From: Haloferula sp. BvORR071
GTDB lineage: Bacteria; Verrucomicrobiota; Verrucomicrobiia; Verrucomicrobiales; Akkermansiaceae
Assembly: GCF_000739615.1 (NCBI RefSeq)
Contig: NZ_BATP01000045.1
Location: 1 to 64,000, forward strand
Length of the DNA: 64,000 nucleotides
Direction of reading: 5' to 3'
In this document: in pieces, positions 1 to 8,232 of the stretch
Layout: each line of letters opens with the position of its first letter
How positions within the stretch are numbered: position 1 is the first letter of the stretch
The notes under the pieces: generated by a model
Databases searched by the model: none
What the model saw: the letters and a program-made list of their open reading frames with translations, nothing else
Told to the model about the DNA's origin: nothing
Translations under genes and position numbers: made by a program

Positions 1-189
1 TTTCCTGTCCCGTTCTGTGGTGCGTCGGCGAGCAGGATCCGAAGTTCCGGGCCCTGGCAGAGCGGGCGGTCCCACTGCTGCCGCAGGGGAATTGTGGGTC
101 GCGCCGGGGCTGGGCACCGGGTGCCGTGGGATGCGCTGGAGGCATTCCGAACGAAGCTGGGGGAATTTCTTGAGCGGGTGGCGGGCTGA
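1..189 (+). pseudogene. menH: MenH-like alpha/beta hydrolase, 3' end only, apparent frameshift
   Basis: This is the C-terminal end of a gene that begins outside the window. Translated from base 3 it reads PVLWCVGEQDPKF and then AVPLLPQG, typical of the late part of 2-succinyl-6-hydroxy-2,4-cyclohexadiene-1-carboxylate synthase and related hydrolases. From about base 90 the family-like sequence continues in another frame as AGAGHRVPWDALEAF, which holds the catalytic His (GAGH), and ends at a TGA at 187-189. Removing one G from the GGGG run at 86-89 joins both halves. It stops 18 bases before menB, which fits a men operon. Either the gene is broken or the assembly has a one-base error. The homology call is moderately sure and the frame change is plain in the sequence. 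Confidence 0.65.
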
Positions 190-207
190 GCCAAGACTCC
201 CGCCGCC

Positions 208-1023
208 ATGTGGACCAGCGTTCGGGAATTTGAGGACATTCGTTACGAGACGACGGATGAGGGGCAAATCGCCAAGATCACGATCAACCGCCCGGAGGTC
301 CGCAATGCCTTCCGCCCGCAGACGGTCAATGAGTTGCTGATTGCCTTTGAGCTGGCGCACGAGGACCCGGATGTGGGAGTGATCATCCTGACCGGTGAAG
401 GTCCGGACGCATTTTGCTCGGGGGGCGACCAGAAGGTCCGCGGCCACGCCGGCTACATCGGCAAGGACGGCATTCCGCGCCTGAATGTCTTGGATTTGCA
501 GAAGAAGATCCGCGGCTTGCCCAAGCCGGTGGTGGCGATGGTGGCAGGCTATGCGATCGGTGGCGGCCATGTGCTCCACGTGGTCTGTGACCTGACGATC
601 GCGGCGGATAACGCTCGCTTCGGGCAGACCGGCCCGAAGGTGGGATCTTTCGATGGCGGTCTGGGCTCCAGCTATCTTGCCCGTATCGTCGGTCAGAAGA
701 AGGCCCGCGAGATCTGGTATCTCTGCCGCCAATATGATGCGCAACAGGCACTAGATATGGGGTTGGTGAATACCGTGGTGCCCCTCGCCGAACTGGAGAC
801 GGAGACGCTGAAGTGGTGCCGTGAAATGCTGGCGCATTCGCCCTTGGCGCTGCGCTGCCTAAAGTCGGCTTTGAACGCGGATTGCGACGGTCAAATGGGC
901 CTGCTGGATCTCGCTGGAAACGCCACTCTGCTCTATTATATGAGCGAGGAAGCGAAGGAAGGTAAGCAGGCCTTCGTGGAAAAACGGGCTCCCGACTTCC
1001 GGAAGTTCCCGCGGGTTCCGTAA
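208..1023 (+). CDS. menB: 1,4-dihydroxy-2-naphthoyl-CoA synthase (MenB)
   Basis: Crotonase-fold enzyme that closes the second ring of o-succinylbenzoyl-CoA to give 1,4-dihydroxy-2-naphthoyl-CoA in menaquinone synthesis; cytoplasmic. At 271 aa it is the family length. Visible features are the SGGDQKVRG loop (residues 71-79), the oxyanion-hole stretch [11 protein letters not shown] (114-124), [13 protein letters not shown] (139-151), and the C-terminal [14 protein letters not shown] motif shared by MenB enzymes. The ATG at 208 puts the usual [13 protein letters not shown] start at the N-terminus. It follows the menH remnant closely. The remaining men genes come after an inserted outer-membrane gene. 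The identification is secure. Confidence 0.97.
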   Translation: MWTSVREFEDIRYETTDEGQIAKITINRPEVRNAFRPQTVNELLIAFELAHEDPDVGVIILTGEGPDAFCSGGDQKVRGHAGYIGKDGIPRLNVLDLQKKIRGLPKPVVAMVAGYAIGGGHVLHVVCDLTIAADNARFGQTGPKVGSFDGGLGSSYLARIVGQKKAREIWYLCRQYDAQQALDMGLVNTVVPLAELETETLKWCREMLAHSPLALRCLKSALNADCDGQMGLLDLAGNATLLYYMSEEAKEGKQAFVEKRAPDFRKFPRVP

Positions 1024-1227
1024 GTTCGCAGCGGGCTTTTCCCCTAGGCCACCGCCCGCGTGGTGGCGGCAGCACCGTACCCGGTTCGGGTGGCTCCTAT
1101 CAGGTCAAATGCTTCTATTGGTAGGGTTCCACGGGGTTCCCATCTTGATAATGCTTAACTACAAGAGGCTTGCATACCCTTATGGATCTGCTAGAAGACG
1201 CACGGTCGTAAAAGGCCACAACAGCCC

Positions 1228-2394
1228 ATGAGATACCAAAGTCGCCTCCTACAATCGTCCGTTCGTACCATCCTGGCGCTAGCGGCAATTACTCCCCTTG
1301 CTTTCGCAGGCAAGACCCCTCCTCCGGAGCCGGAACCACAGCCGGACTTCGAGTCGGCCTTCGCCCTCAATGCAGGGGTTGGCAATGCCGCCTTGAGTAC
1401 CGCCAGAGAGAGCACCCGTGATGTGGGTGACCGCTTGTTCCGCCTGCGCGCGGGACTTCGCCCGGCGGAACATACCGTCTCAGAAGAGGTCGCCCCTGCT
1501 GCTGGGTCCAAGGGTGGCATGACGACGACTCGAAGCGTCAGTCACATGAACTGCTGGGAAGTCTATGGCTCCCTGTTCTACTACACGGAAAGCCAGGACA
1601 GCCAGACCCAGATCTTGCGCACCGGCGTGGTCGGTGGACCAGCGGCGGTCTCGCTGTTCCAGCCGGACACCGACATCGATATTTTCGGCGGAACCGTCGG
1701 GATCGAACGCTACATCAACGAGAACTGGAGCGCGGGCTTTGCCCTGACGGCCTCCAATACCGATGTGGACGTAAGCTTCGCTGGTAGCAGCGATCTCGAT
1801 TCGATCTCCGTCACTCCCTACCTGTCCTACTACAAGTCGGACGTCTTTGGTGCGACGGACTTCTGGGCGGACGTGATGTACTCGCACGGCTTCCACGAGT
1901 TTGACACCCAGCGCTTCACCGGTACCGGTCTTGCGGCTGGTTCGCCGAATGCGGATACCGACCAGATTGAATTCACCACCGGTTTGAATTTCCAATCCGG
2001 CAGCGTGACCCACGGTCCATACGCCGGTGTGCGCTGGATCGACGGCTCGATCGATAGCTACACGGAAATCGGTGCCGGCGGCGCCTCGATTCCGGAGCAA
2101 GACGTCGAATCGCTGGCCAGCATTCTGGGCTACCAGCTGTCATTCCCGATTGCCACCAGTGCCGGAACTCTGGTGCCGCAGGTGCGTGGTGCTTGGGAAC
2201 ATGAGTTCGAGGACGACGGCAACGAGTTCCTCGGCATCTCCCTGGGCGAACGCGATGAAGACGTTGGCGTCTTCGGAGCTGGAATCGGCTACTACTTCAA
2301 CAACGGCTGGAACACGGTGCTCGACTACGAGGCACGTGTCAGCAGCCACGTGGAAGGTCACTACGTTTCGCTGAAGGTCGGCAAGGAGTTCTGA
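1228..2394 (+). CDS. Autotransporter-type outer-membrane beta-barrel protein
   Basis: A 388-aa exported protein. An N-terminal signal peptide (VRTILALAAITPLAFAG) is followed by a proline-rich stretch (PPPEPEPQPD, about residues 31-40), a short linker, and about 270 residues of alternating aromatic and polar strands (WEVYGSLFYYTES, GGTVGIERYINENWSAGFALT, PYLSYYKSD, YAGVRWIDG) ending in a terminal Phe. This is the pattern of an autotransporter beta-domain without a long passenger. The role is not known; a porin or surface anchor is possible. It stands alone: a 204-base gap precedes it, with a small GCCACC/GGTGGC hairpin at 1048-1067, and a strong terminator follows, so it interrupts the men genes without belonging to their pathway. 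Confidence 0.8.
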   Translation: MRYQSRLLQSSVRTILALAAITPLAFAGKTPPPEPEPQPDFESAFALNAGVGNAALSTARESTRDVGDRLFRLRAGLRPAEHTVSEEVAPAAGSKGGMTTTRSVSHMNCWEVYGSLFYYTESQDSQTQILRTGVVGGPAAVSLFQPDTDIDIFGGTVGIERYINENWSAGFALTASNTDVDVSFAGSSDLDSISVTPYLSYYKSDVFGATDFWADVMYSHGFHEFDTQRFTGTGLAAGSPNADTDQIEFTTGLNFQSGSVTHGPYAGVRWIDGSIDSYTEIGAGGASIPEQDVESLASILGYQLSFPIATSAGTLVPQVRGAWEHEFEDDGNEFLGISLGERDEDVGVFGAGIGYYFNNGWNTVLDYEARVSSHVEGHYVSLKVGKEF

Positions 2395-2432
2395 TCTCCG
2401 GAAGACCAACTGACGGTTTGTTTCGTTTGCGC

Positions 2433-2467
2433 GCCCGCCCCGGTGATTGCCGGGGCGGGCATTTCTT
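2433..2467 (+). terminator. Rho-independent terminator after the barrel gene
   Basis: Perfect 11-bp stem GCCCGCCCCGG / CCGGGGCGGGC (2433-2443 and 2450-2460), 6-base loop, then ATTTCTTT. It lies 38 bases after the stop codon. Confidence 0.9.
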
Positions 2468-2488
2468 TGGCGAGAGGAGGCCGGATCT

Positions 2489-2516
2489 GAAATTTCAAAT
2501 TTGAAATTTCAAATTC
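2489..2516. repeat. AAATTT word repeat, palindromic
   Basis: Bases 2489-2510 are a perfect 22-base palindrome built from GAAATTTC and CAAATTTG words, continued by AAATTC. It is extremely AT-rich in a GC-rich genome and sits just before menA. A related fragment lies at 50465-50487. It may be a regulatory palindrome or one of the lineage's intergenic word repeats. Confidence 0.65.
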
Positions 2517-2586
2517 ATGGGGCGGGGAAGTTCCTGCGGACGATTTGCTCTTGGCAGGGGGAGGGGCGGCGGGCTTGTTCCGGGGC

Positions 2587-3462
2587 GTGATCAAGCCCCT
2601 GCTGATGGCCACCCGGCCGAAGACCCTGCCCGCTGCGATTGTGCCGGTCTGGGCGGGATGTGTGCTGGCGTGGAAATTGACCGGCCGCTTCGACCTGATG
2701 CTGGCGCTGTGCACCTTGGGAGGGGCGGTCTTCATCCAGATCGCGACGAACCTCTTCAATGACGCGATCGACGCGGCAAAGGGGGCGGATACGGAGCGGC
2801 GGGTCGGTCCGCAGCGGGTGACGGCAAGCGGGCTGCTATCGCGGCAGGTGGTGATGGCGGGGGGCGCGGTATTCCTGCTGCTGGCGGTCGCCTGCGGGGT
2901 GGTGTTGATCCGGTCGGCCGGCTGGCCGATTCTGGCAATCGGGGTGCCATCGATGTATCTGGCCTACGGCTACACCGGCGGGCCTTTCCCGCTGGCGTAC
3001 CGGGGAATGGGGGAGATTTTCGTGGTGGCCTTCTTCGGGCTGGTGGCGGTGGCCGGCACGGTCTTCGTGCAAATCCACGAATGGCGCTGGGAGGCGCTGC
3101 TGCTCGGCGCGCAGATCGGTCTGCTCTCGGCGGTGCTGATTTCGATCAACAACCTGCGCGACCGCGAGGAAGACTCGACCACCGGCAAGCGCACGCTGGC
3201 GGTGCGGCTGGGGCCGAAGCCGGCGCGGGGGATCATCTGGCTTGAGATCAAGCTGACGATCTTCCTTGGGCTCGGCTGGTTCGCGCTGGGCCAGCCGTGG
3301 CTGGTGATGGCGGTGCTGCCGCTGCTGACGCTAGGGCTGCGGATCATCTGGGATGTCTTCACGATGGAGGAAGGGCCGGGGATGAACAAGCTGCTGGCCT
3401 TGTCGGCCTTGCAACTGGTGGCTTTCGCGGGCTTGTTCCACGTGCTGGCCGTAAAGTTTTGA
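2587..3462 (+). CDS. menA: 1,4-dihydroxy-2-naphthoate polyprenyltransferase (MenA)
   Basis: Integral-membrane UbiA-superfamily enzyme that attaches the isoprenoid tail to 1,4-dihydroxy-2-naphthoate, giving demethylmenaquinone. Counting from the chosen GTG (about 291 aa), it begins with the family-typical ATRPKTLPAAIVPVW. The two Asp-rich diphosphate and Mg motifs are visible: NDAIDAAKGAD (58-68) and NNLRDREED (189-197), followed by GKRTLAVRLG. About eight hydrophobic segments are present. An upstream TTG at 2545 would add 14 residues unlike the family, and the ATG at 2605 is a third option. It begins the menA-menC-menE run, with menC starting 10 bases downstream. Confidence 0.95.
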   Translation: MIKPLLMATRPKTLPAAIVPVWAGCVLAWKLTGRFDLMLALCTLGGAVFIQIATNLFNDAIDAAKGADTERRVGPQRVTASGLLSRQVVMAGGAVFLLLAVACGVVLIRSAGWPILAIGVPSMYLAYGYTGGPFPLAYRGMGEIFVVAFFGLVAVAGTVFVQIHEWRWEALLLGAQIGLLSAVLISINNLRDREEDSTTGKRTLAVRLGPKPARGIIWLEIKLTIFLGLGWFALGQPWLVMAVLPLLTLGLRIIWDVFTMEEGPGMNKLLALSALQLVAFAGLFHVLAVKF

Positions 3463-3472
3463 TTTGTTTTCC

Positions 3473-4471
3473 ATGGGCATCACCGATCTCACCACTGCCT
3501 CCGGCACGATCATCTGGTACTGGCACTACCGCCTGAAGAGCCGGCGGAGCCTGAACCTGAACGCGCGTTCGTCCCGAAGGGAATTCGAGGGCGTGCTGCT
3601 GAAGGATTCGGAAGGCGGGCACGCCTGCATTCACCCGTGGCCGGAATTGGGGGATCCCAGCTTGCAGAAGTGCCTGGAGGATTTGGCCGGACCGCGGCGC
3701 TGGCCGATCGTGCGGCGGGCGCTGCGTTGCCTGGAGATGGATGGCGCGGCGCGGTCCGTGGAGGATCCGTTGTTCGAGGACCTGGAGGTGCCCCTGAGTC
3801 ATGCGACGCTGGTTTCAGCCAATGCAGAAGAGGCGATGCGGGCGGTGGAGGCGGGCTTCACGGTGGCCAAGCTCAAGGGCGGGGCTTATCTCGAAAAGGA
3901 AGGGGATTTCCTCGTTCAGATGGCGAAGGCTCATCCCGGTCTGCGCTGGCGGATCGATTTTAACGAGAGCGGCGAGGCCAAGGAGATCGCCGAGTGGTTC
4001 ATGCGCTTGCCGGTGGAGGTAAGGAGCCGGATCGATTTCCTGGAAGATCCCTGCGAATATGCGGAGAGCACCTGGCGCAAGCTGTATGGCGATACCCGGG
4101 TGCCGCTGGCGGTGGACCGCGAGGCGGCCCCGCAGGCGACGGCGGCGCAAGTGGTGGTGGTGAAGCCGGCGATCGACGAGCCGTGGCTGCTGGCGGAGGC
4201 GGCGCAGGCCAAGGGGCAGGGTGTGGTGGTCACGAGCTACATGGATCATCCGCTGGGACAGGCTTTTGCGGCCTGGGAGGCGGGGCGGCTGGCCCTGCAG
4301 TTCCCGGGTGGGCTGGTGGGCACCTGCGGCTTGCAGACGCACCATCTCTTCGAGCCGGATGCCTTCACGGAAGCGCTGGGTCCATGGACGCCGGGCTTCA
4401 ATCCACCGCCGGGCAAAGGTTTGGGATTCGATGTTCTGTTGGATAAACTGCCATGGAAGCGGCTGCCCTGA
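3473..4471 (+). CDS. menC: o-Succinylbenzoate synthase (MenC)
   Basis: Enolase-superfamily dehydratase that turns SHCHC into o-succinylbenzoate. Although the sequence is divergent, all superfamily catalytic positions can be seen in the 332-aa product: the KxK pair in AKLKGG (K133, K135), metal ligands D162 (DFNE), E191 (EDP) and D215 (DREA), and the second base K231 (VVKPAI). The ATG at 3473 is chosen over a TTG at 3464 because it is the better codon and loses nothing conserved. The gene overlaps menE by 19 bases, which suggests coupled translation. Confidence 0.93.
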   Translation: MGITDLTTASGTIIWYWHYRLKSRRSLNLNARSSRREFEGVLLKDSEGGHACIHPWPELGDPSLQKCLEDLAGPRRWPIVRRALRCLEMDGAARSVEDPLFEDLEVPLSHATLVSANAEEAMRAVEAGFTVAKLKGGAYLEKEGDFLVQMAKAHPGLRWRIDFNESGEAKEIAEWFMRLPVEVRSRIDFLEDPCEYAESTWRKLYGDTRVPLAVDREAAPQATAAQVVVVKPAIDEPWLLAEAAQAKGQGVVVTSYMDHPLGQAFAAWEAGRLALQFPGGLVGTCGLQTHHLFEPDAFTEALGPWTPGFNPPPGKGLGFDVLLDKLPWKRLP

Positions 4472-5562
4472 TTGATCCGGGATTCTGGAAGCAGGAGACG
4501 CCGGTGCTGATGGGGCACGAAGGCCATGCTCCCGTGGGGATTCCGGGCTTGGTGTATTTCCGAAGTTCCGGCAGCACGGGCGAGCCGAAGTGGATCGGGC
4601 TGAGCCGCGAGGCGCTGCTAGCTTCTGCCGCGGCGGTGAACGCACATTTGCAGGTGGACCGCGATAGCTGCTGGGTGCTGGCGCTGCCACTGCATCATGT
4701 GGGTGGCTTCGGAGTGGTAGCGCGGGTTTTCCAAGCGGGCTGCCGGATGGCGAAATTTGAGGACAAGTGGAATGCTGCTGCCTTCGCTGCTTGGCTTGAG
4801 GAGATAGGCGGTACGCATCTCTCGCTGGTGCCGACGCAAGTGCATGATTTGGTGGCCGCTGGCCTGCGCGCGCCGGCGAGCCTGAAGGCGATCGTGGTGG
4901 GCGGTGGTATCTTGGGCGAGACCACGGGTCGCGCAGCGCGTGAGCTGGGCTGGCCGGTGCTGGCAAGCTACGGGATGACCGAAGCCGGATCACAGATCGC
5001 AACCCAGGGGCTGGAATTACTAGATCGACCGTATGTCACGGGCCCGATCGGGATTCTGACAAACTGGGAAGTGAACACCGATGAGGATGGTAGGATACTG
5101 CTGCGCGGTGATGCACTCTTCAGCGGGATGCTCAAATCAAGCGAGGGCGAGTGGAAGTACGAGGAACGTAGTGGCGAGTGGTTCGCGAGTTCCGATCTAG
5201 GCAAAGTAGAGAACGGGCAACTGCAAGTGCTCGGCCGGGCCGATACACTGGTGAAGATCCTCGGTGAGCTCGTGGATCCGGTGGCTGTAGAGGCTGAACT
5301 TCTGGCACTTGCGGGCGCGGCGCCGGGCAGTGCGGTAGTGGTGGCAGTGGCCGATCCTCGTGCGGGCAACAAGCTTGTGCTAGTTCACGAAACTGTCACT
5401 CCGGAGAGACCCTGGGCAGAGTTGCTTGAGCGTTATCACGCGAGTCGCCCCGGCTATCGCAGGATTCAATCGCTGATTGAGGTTCGCGAAATTCCGAAGA
5501 GCCCATTGGGCAAGCCGCGCCGCGCGGAGCTGTCACGATTTGCTGCGAAGAGGGCGATTTGA
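4453..5562 (+). CDS. menE: o-Succinylbenzoate-CoA ligase (MenE), short form
   Basis: ANL-superfamily adenylating enzyme that makes o-succinylbenzoyl-CoA, the MenB substrate. Signature motifs are the ATP loop FRSSGSTGEPKW (36-47), YGMTE (173-177), SSDLGKV (from 246), the hinge GRADTLVKILGE (261-272), and the C-terminal catalytic Lys region PKSPLGKPRR. At 369 aa it is clearly shorter than the usual 450-500, because the N-terminal subdomain before the ATP loop is reduced to about 35 residues; short MenE forms are known. It shares 19 bases with menC. Codon choice becomes slightly less GC-rich toward the 3' end. Confidence 0.92.
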   Translation: MEAAALIDPGFWKQETPVLMGHEGHAPVGIPGLVYFRSSGSTGEPKWIGLSREALLASAAAVNAHLQVDRDSCWVLALPLHHVGGFGVVARVFQAGCRMAKFEDKWNAAAFAAWLEEIGGTHLSLVPTQVHDLVAAGLRAPASLKAIVVGGGILGETTGRAARELGWPVLASYGMTEAGSQIATQGLELLDRPYVTGPIGILTNWEVNTDEDGRILLRGDALFSGMLKSSEGEWKYEERSGEWFASSDLGKVENGQLQVLGRADTLVKILGELVDPVAVEAELLALAGAAPGSAVVVAVADPRAGNKLVLVHETVTPERPWAELLERYHASRPGYRRIQSLIEVREIPKSPLGKPRRAELSRFAAKRAI

Positions 5563-5597
5563 GATTGCCATTCCAGCGCAGTCGGTAATAGTTCAGG

Positions 5598-5645
5598 AGT
5601 CTTGATTAAAAGACTTTACCATTTTCTGCCGCCGCGTGGCGGTTT
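5598..5645 (+). terminator. Two consecutive terminator-like hairpins after menE
   Basis: AGTCTT-GATTAA-AAGACT (5598-5615) is followed by TTACCATTTT, and then CCGCC-GCGT-GGCGG (5629-5642) is followed by TTTAA. Together they probably end the menA-menC-menE transcript. Each hairpin alone is modest. Confidence 0.55.
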
Positions 5646-5718
5646 AACGGAGCCCGGTGGCGGACCGGTTCTTCGTTCCTCGTGATCCGCCGGTAACTTA
5701 GCCCTACCACCCCTGCTC

Positions 5719-7251
5719 ATGATCCACCGTGCCGAGGACTCCCAAGCCCGACTTTTCGAAATCCAACAAGGTGGCGGAAGCGGACGAAGGAGTAGCAGAG
5801 CGGGGAAAAAAGCGCACCCGACCGACTTCGGGTTGCGTGCCCCGAACCAAGCCGTGAAGAACTTCGTGCTGGATACCAATGTGCTGCTGCACGATCCGGC
5901 CTGTCTCACCCGCTTCACGGACAATCACATCTGCCTCCCCGTGGATGTGCTGTCGGAGCTCGATCGCTTCAAGACGGAGCAATCCGAGCGTGGTGCCAAT
6001 GCCCGCAAGATCCACCGCACGCTCACGGAAATGTTTTCTTGTGCGCGCAAGGTGACCAGTGGTGTGCCGACCGACGGCGGCGGCAGTATCCGGCTGGTAG
6101 TCTATGATCCATCGCTGTGCGCGAAGAATTCCGATATGCTCACACGCTTCCACCGGATCTTTCCGGACAAGGAGCGAGTCGACCACCGGATCCTTGCCTG
6201 CACGCTGCTGCTGATGACCCACAACCAGGCACCGGTGGTGCTGGTGACGAAGGATCTCAACATGCAGCTCAAAGCCCGCGCGGTGGGCATCGATTGTCAG
6301 GACTATCTCAACGACAAGGTCGATCCCAAGGAAGCGTCGGCCTACGATGTCCGTCGTATCGAGGTGGACACCTCGGACTTGCAGCGTTTCGCGAGTTCGG
6401 GGGAGTTGGCGGTGGGCCGGGATTTTGCAGAGATTGCGATCAATGAGTACGTGCTACTGGCCTCCGGCGAGAAGCAGACGATGCCAGCGCGGATGAGTGC
6501 GAACGGCAGCCTGGTGCGCCTGCAGATTCCAGAGGCGTTGAAAATCCAGGACGGCACAGCGCTGAAGCCGATGAACCTGGGCCAACGCTGCCTAATCGAT
6601 GCACTGCTCAATCCGGATATTTCGCTGGTGACTTGCTTCGGCCAAGCTGGAACGGGCAAAACCCTGATCGCCGTGGCGGCGGGGCTGCACGAGATGTTCA
6701 ACCGGCGCTACAATGGCCTGACCGTGAGTCGGCCGGTGGTGGCGATGGGCGACCAGCTCGGCTTCCTGCCGGGCACGCTGGACGAAAAAATGCGGCCTTG
6801 GCTGCAACCGATCCACGATGCGCTGGACCTTTTGATGCGCCCGGCGGCACCGCTGGGCCCGCGTCGTAAGCAGAGCAAGAAGGAAGACGGCCAAAGCGGT
6901 GGCGGCCCGGTGAAGAAGCCTTGGGAGCACCTGATGGAGCAGGGGATCATCGAGGTGGAAGCGCTGTGCTACATCCGCGGACGCTCGATCCCGAACCGCT
7001 TCTTCGTGTTGGACGAAGCGCAGCAGCTGACGCCGCAGGAGGCCAAGACCGTGGTGACCCGGATGTCGCGCGGCTCCAAGCTGGTCCTGGCGGGCGATCC
7101 TGCGCAGATCGACAATCCCTATGTGGACAGCCGCAGTAATGGTTTGGTTTACACCAAGAACCGGCTGAAAGGGCTGCCCTTCGTGGCGCACGTCTCGCTC
7201 AGCCGGGGCGAGCGCTCGGAGCTGGCGGACGCGGGCGCGCAGCTGATGTGA
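5719..7251 (+). CDS. PIN-PhoH family protein (PhoH-like ATPase)
   Basis: A 510-aa protein with an N-terminal PIN nuclease domain (KNFVLDTNVLLHDP at 47-60, then acidic residues E80, D155 and D179 in VTKDLN) and a C-terminal PhoH ATPase. The ATPase shows Walker A GQAGTGKT (308-315), Walker B FFVLDEAQQLTPQEAK, LAGDPAQID, and the closing SRSNGLVYTKNRL...LSRGERSELAD. PIN-PhoH proteins are thought to be RNA helicase/nucleases. The first 46 residues are unlike a normal leader. Another frame from the GTG at 5730 encodes a Lys-rich segment ending RTKP just where the PIN domain begins, so the true N-terminus may be frameshifted. A terminator hairpin follows. Confidence 0.9.
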   Translation: MIHRAEDSQARLFEIQQGGGSGRRSSRAGKKAHPTDFGLRAPNQAVKNFVLDTNVLLHDPACLTRFTDNHICLPVDVLSELDRFKTEQSERGANARKIHRTLTEMFSCARKVTSGVPTDGGGSIRLVVYDPSLCAKNSDMLTRFHRIFPDKERVDHRILACTLLLMTHNQAPVVLVTKDLNMQLKARAVGIDCQDYLNDKVDPKEASAYDVRRIEVDTSDLQRFASSGELAVGRDFAEIAINEYVLLASGEKQTMPARMSANGSLVRLQIPEALKIQDGTALKPMNLGQRCLIDALLNPDISLVTCFGQAGTGKTLIAVAAGLHEMFNRRYNGLTVSRPVVAMGDQLGFLPGTLDEKMRPWLQPIHDALDLLMRPAAPLGPRRKQSKKEDGQSGGGPVKKPWEHLMEQGIIEVEALCYIRGRSIPNRFFVLDEAQQLTPQEAKTVVTRMSRGSKLVLAGDPAQIDNPYVDSRSNGLVYTKNRLKGLPFVAHVSLSRGERSELADAGAQLM

Positions 7252-7267
7252 GGCCTTAATTCCAAAA

Positions 7268-7294
7268 GGGCGCGGGGTGAATCCCGCGCCCTGA
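7268..7294 (+). terminator. Hairpin terminator after the PIN-PhoH gene
   Basis: Perfect 9-bp stem GGGCGCGGG / CCCGCGCCC with loop GTGAAT (7268-7291). Only a weak T-tract (TGATT) follows. Confidence 0.6.
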
Positions 7295-7330
7295 TTGACA
7301 GCCACGGAGGTCCGTCGTTTACTCCTGCCG

Positions 7331-7909
7331 ATGTTGCGTTGGTTGCGCGGTTGTTTGCTTCTGGCCCCGGTTCTGATGTCCGGTTGTGGGGCATACCAGC
7401 GGGGCAACGGCTGGCGTGACGCCTTGGTGGCGCAAACCGCGCAACTGGGCTACCGGAACTGGATCGTGGTGGCGGAAGCGTCCTTCCCTGCGCACAGCCG
7501 GCCGGGGGTCAGGCAGATCAATGCCAACGAGGAAATACCGGTGGTGGTGGACGAGGTGCTACGGACGCTGGAACAGACCGAGCACGTGACGCCGAATATC
7601 TTCGTGGCCCGCGAGATGCGGGTGGTGGAGAACGACTACGCGCCGGGAATCGATGATTTCCGCAAGCGCCTGCAGGCGTCCTTGCACGCCCGCGAGACGA
7701 CCGAGCTGGAGCAGCAGTCGCTGATGACGCTGATGGAGGACGCGACCAAGAGTTTCGAGGTGCTGGTGATCCGGACGAACACGGCGCTGCCCTACAGCAG
7801 CGTCTTCATGGAGTTGCAGCCGGGGTATTGGAATTCGGATTCCGAAGGCCGCCTGCGCGACCGGATCGAGCGGCAGCGAATGGAAAAGCTGGCCCGGCCG
7901 CTCCAGTGA
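7331..7909 (+). CDS. Lipoprotein with RbsD/FucU-like domain
   Basis: A 192-aa protein. From the ATG at 7331 it has a lipoprotein signal: LRWLRGCLLLAPVLMSGC, with the Cys about residue 19. The rest resembles the RbsD/FucU sugar-mutarotase fold. It has TAQLGYRNWIVVAEASFP, where RbsD has a helix and then DTLVVCDAGLP, and VLVIRTNTALPYSSVFMEL, matching the RbsD C-terminal VIRSGECSPYANIIL. This comparison is from memory of the family. A membrane-anchored, exported RbsD-like protein is unusual, since RbsD and FucU are cytoplasmic, so the fold may be reused for another job. A TTG at 7295 is an alternative start. The Mini-III-like gene follows 18 bases later. Confidence 0.65.
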   Translation: MLRWLRGCLLLAPVLMSGCGAYQRGNGWRDALVAQTAQLGYRNWIVVAEASFPAHSRPGVRQINANEEIPVVVDEVLRTLEQTEHVTPNIFVAREMRVVENDYAPGIDDFRKRLQASLHARETTELEQQSLMTLMEDATKSFEVLVIRTNTALPYSSVFMELQPGYWNSDSEGRLRDRIERQRMEKLARPLQ

Positions 7910-7927
7910 AGGAAGTCTGCCGCGGCG

Positions 7928-8212
7928 ATGAACAAGACCGACGAAATCCGCTTGGAGCGCGAATCCGCCTGGATCGGGGATGCCGTGCTGGCGCTCTTCG
8001 CCCGGAGCTGGGTGCTGCGTGAGCGCGGGACGATGGACGGCGAGTGGTTCACGCGGATGACCTCGAACGGCTTCCTGAGTGCCTTCGGCGCGCCGACGGC
8101 GGTGGAAGCGAAGATCGGGCGGATCTACCGTGAGCAGGGGCTGGATGCGGCCTTCGCGTGGATGGATGCGGAATTGGTGCCGCTATTCCGGAAGCAGATG
8201 GCCAAAAGGTAG
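7928..8212 (+). CDS. Mini-ribonuclease III-like protein
   Basis: A 94-aa protein whose N-terminal helix ESAWIGDAVLALFARSWVL (about residues 12-30) matches the RNase III signature. The Asp of GDAVL is kept. The residue four before it is Ala, as in Mini-RNase III (LAYIGDAV), rather than the Glu of full RNase III. The later stretch SNGFLSAFGAPTAVEAKIG fits the second helix, and GLDAAFAWMDAELVPLF the end. No double-stranded RNA-binding domain is present, and it is shorter than MrnC (about 130-140 aa). A role in rRNA or other RNA trimming is an inference. Its stop codon lies inside a palindromic repeat, convergent with modB. Confidence 0.65.
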   Translation: MNKTDEIRLERESAWIGDAVLALFARSWVLRERGTMDGEWFTRMTSNGFLSAFGAPTAVEAKIGRIYREQGLDAAFAWMDAELVPLFRKQMAKR

Positions 8213-8232
8213 TCCGCATAGTCCTACGGGAC
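8207..8232. repeat. Stop-associated palindromic repeat, degenerate copy
   Basis: Contains TAGTCCGCATAGTCC followed by TACGGGACTTA. It resembles the cleaner copies at 13717-13766 and 31946-31975 (GAAGTAGTCCGC core). Here the TAG stop of the Mini-III-like gene forms part of the repeat, and the end of modB lies just beyond it. Confidence 0.55.
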
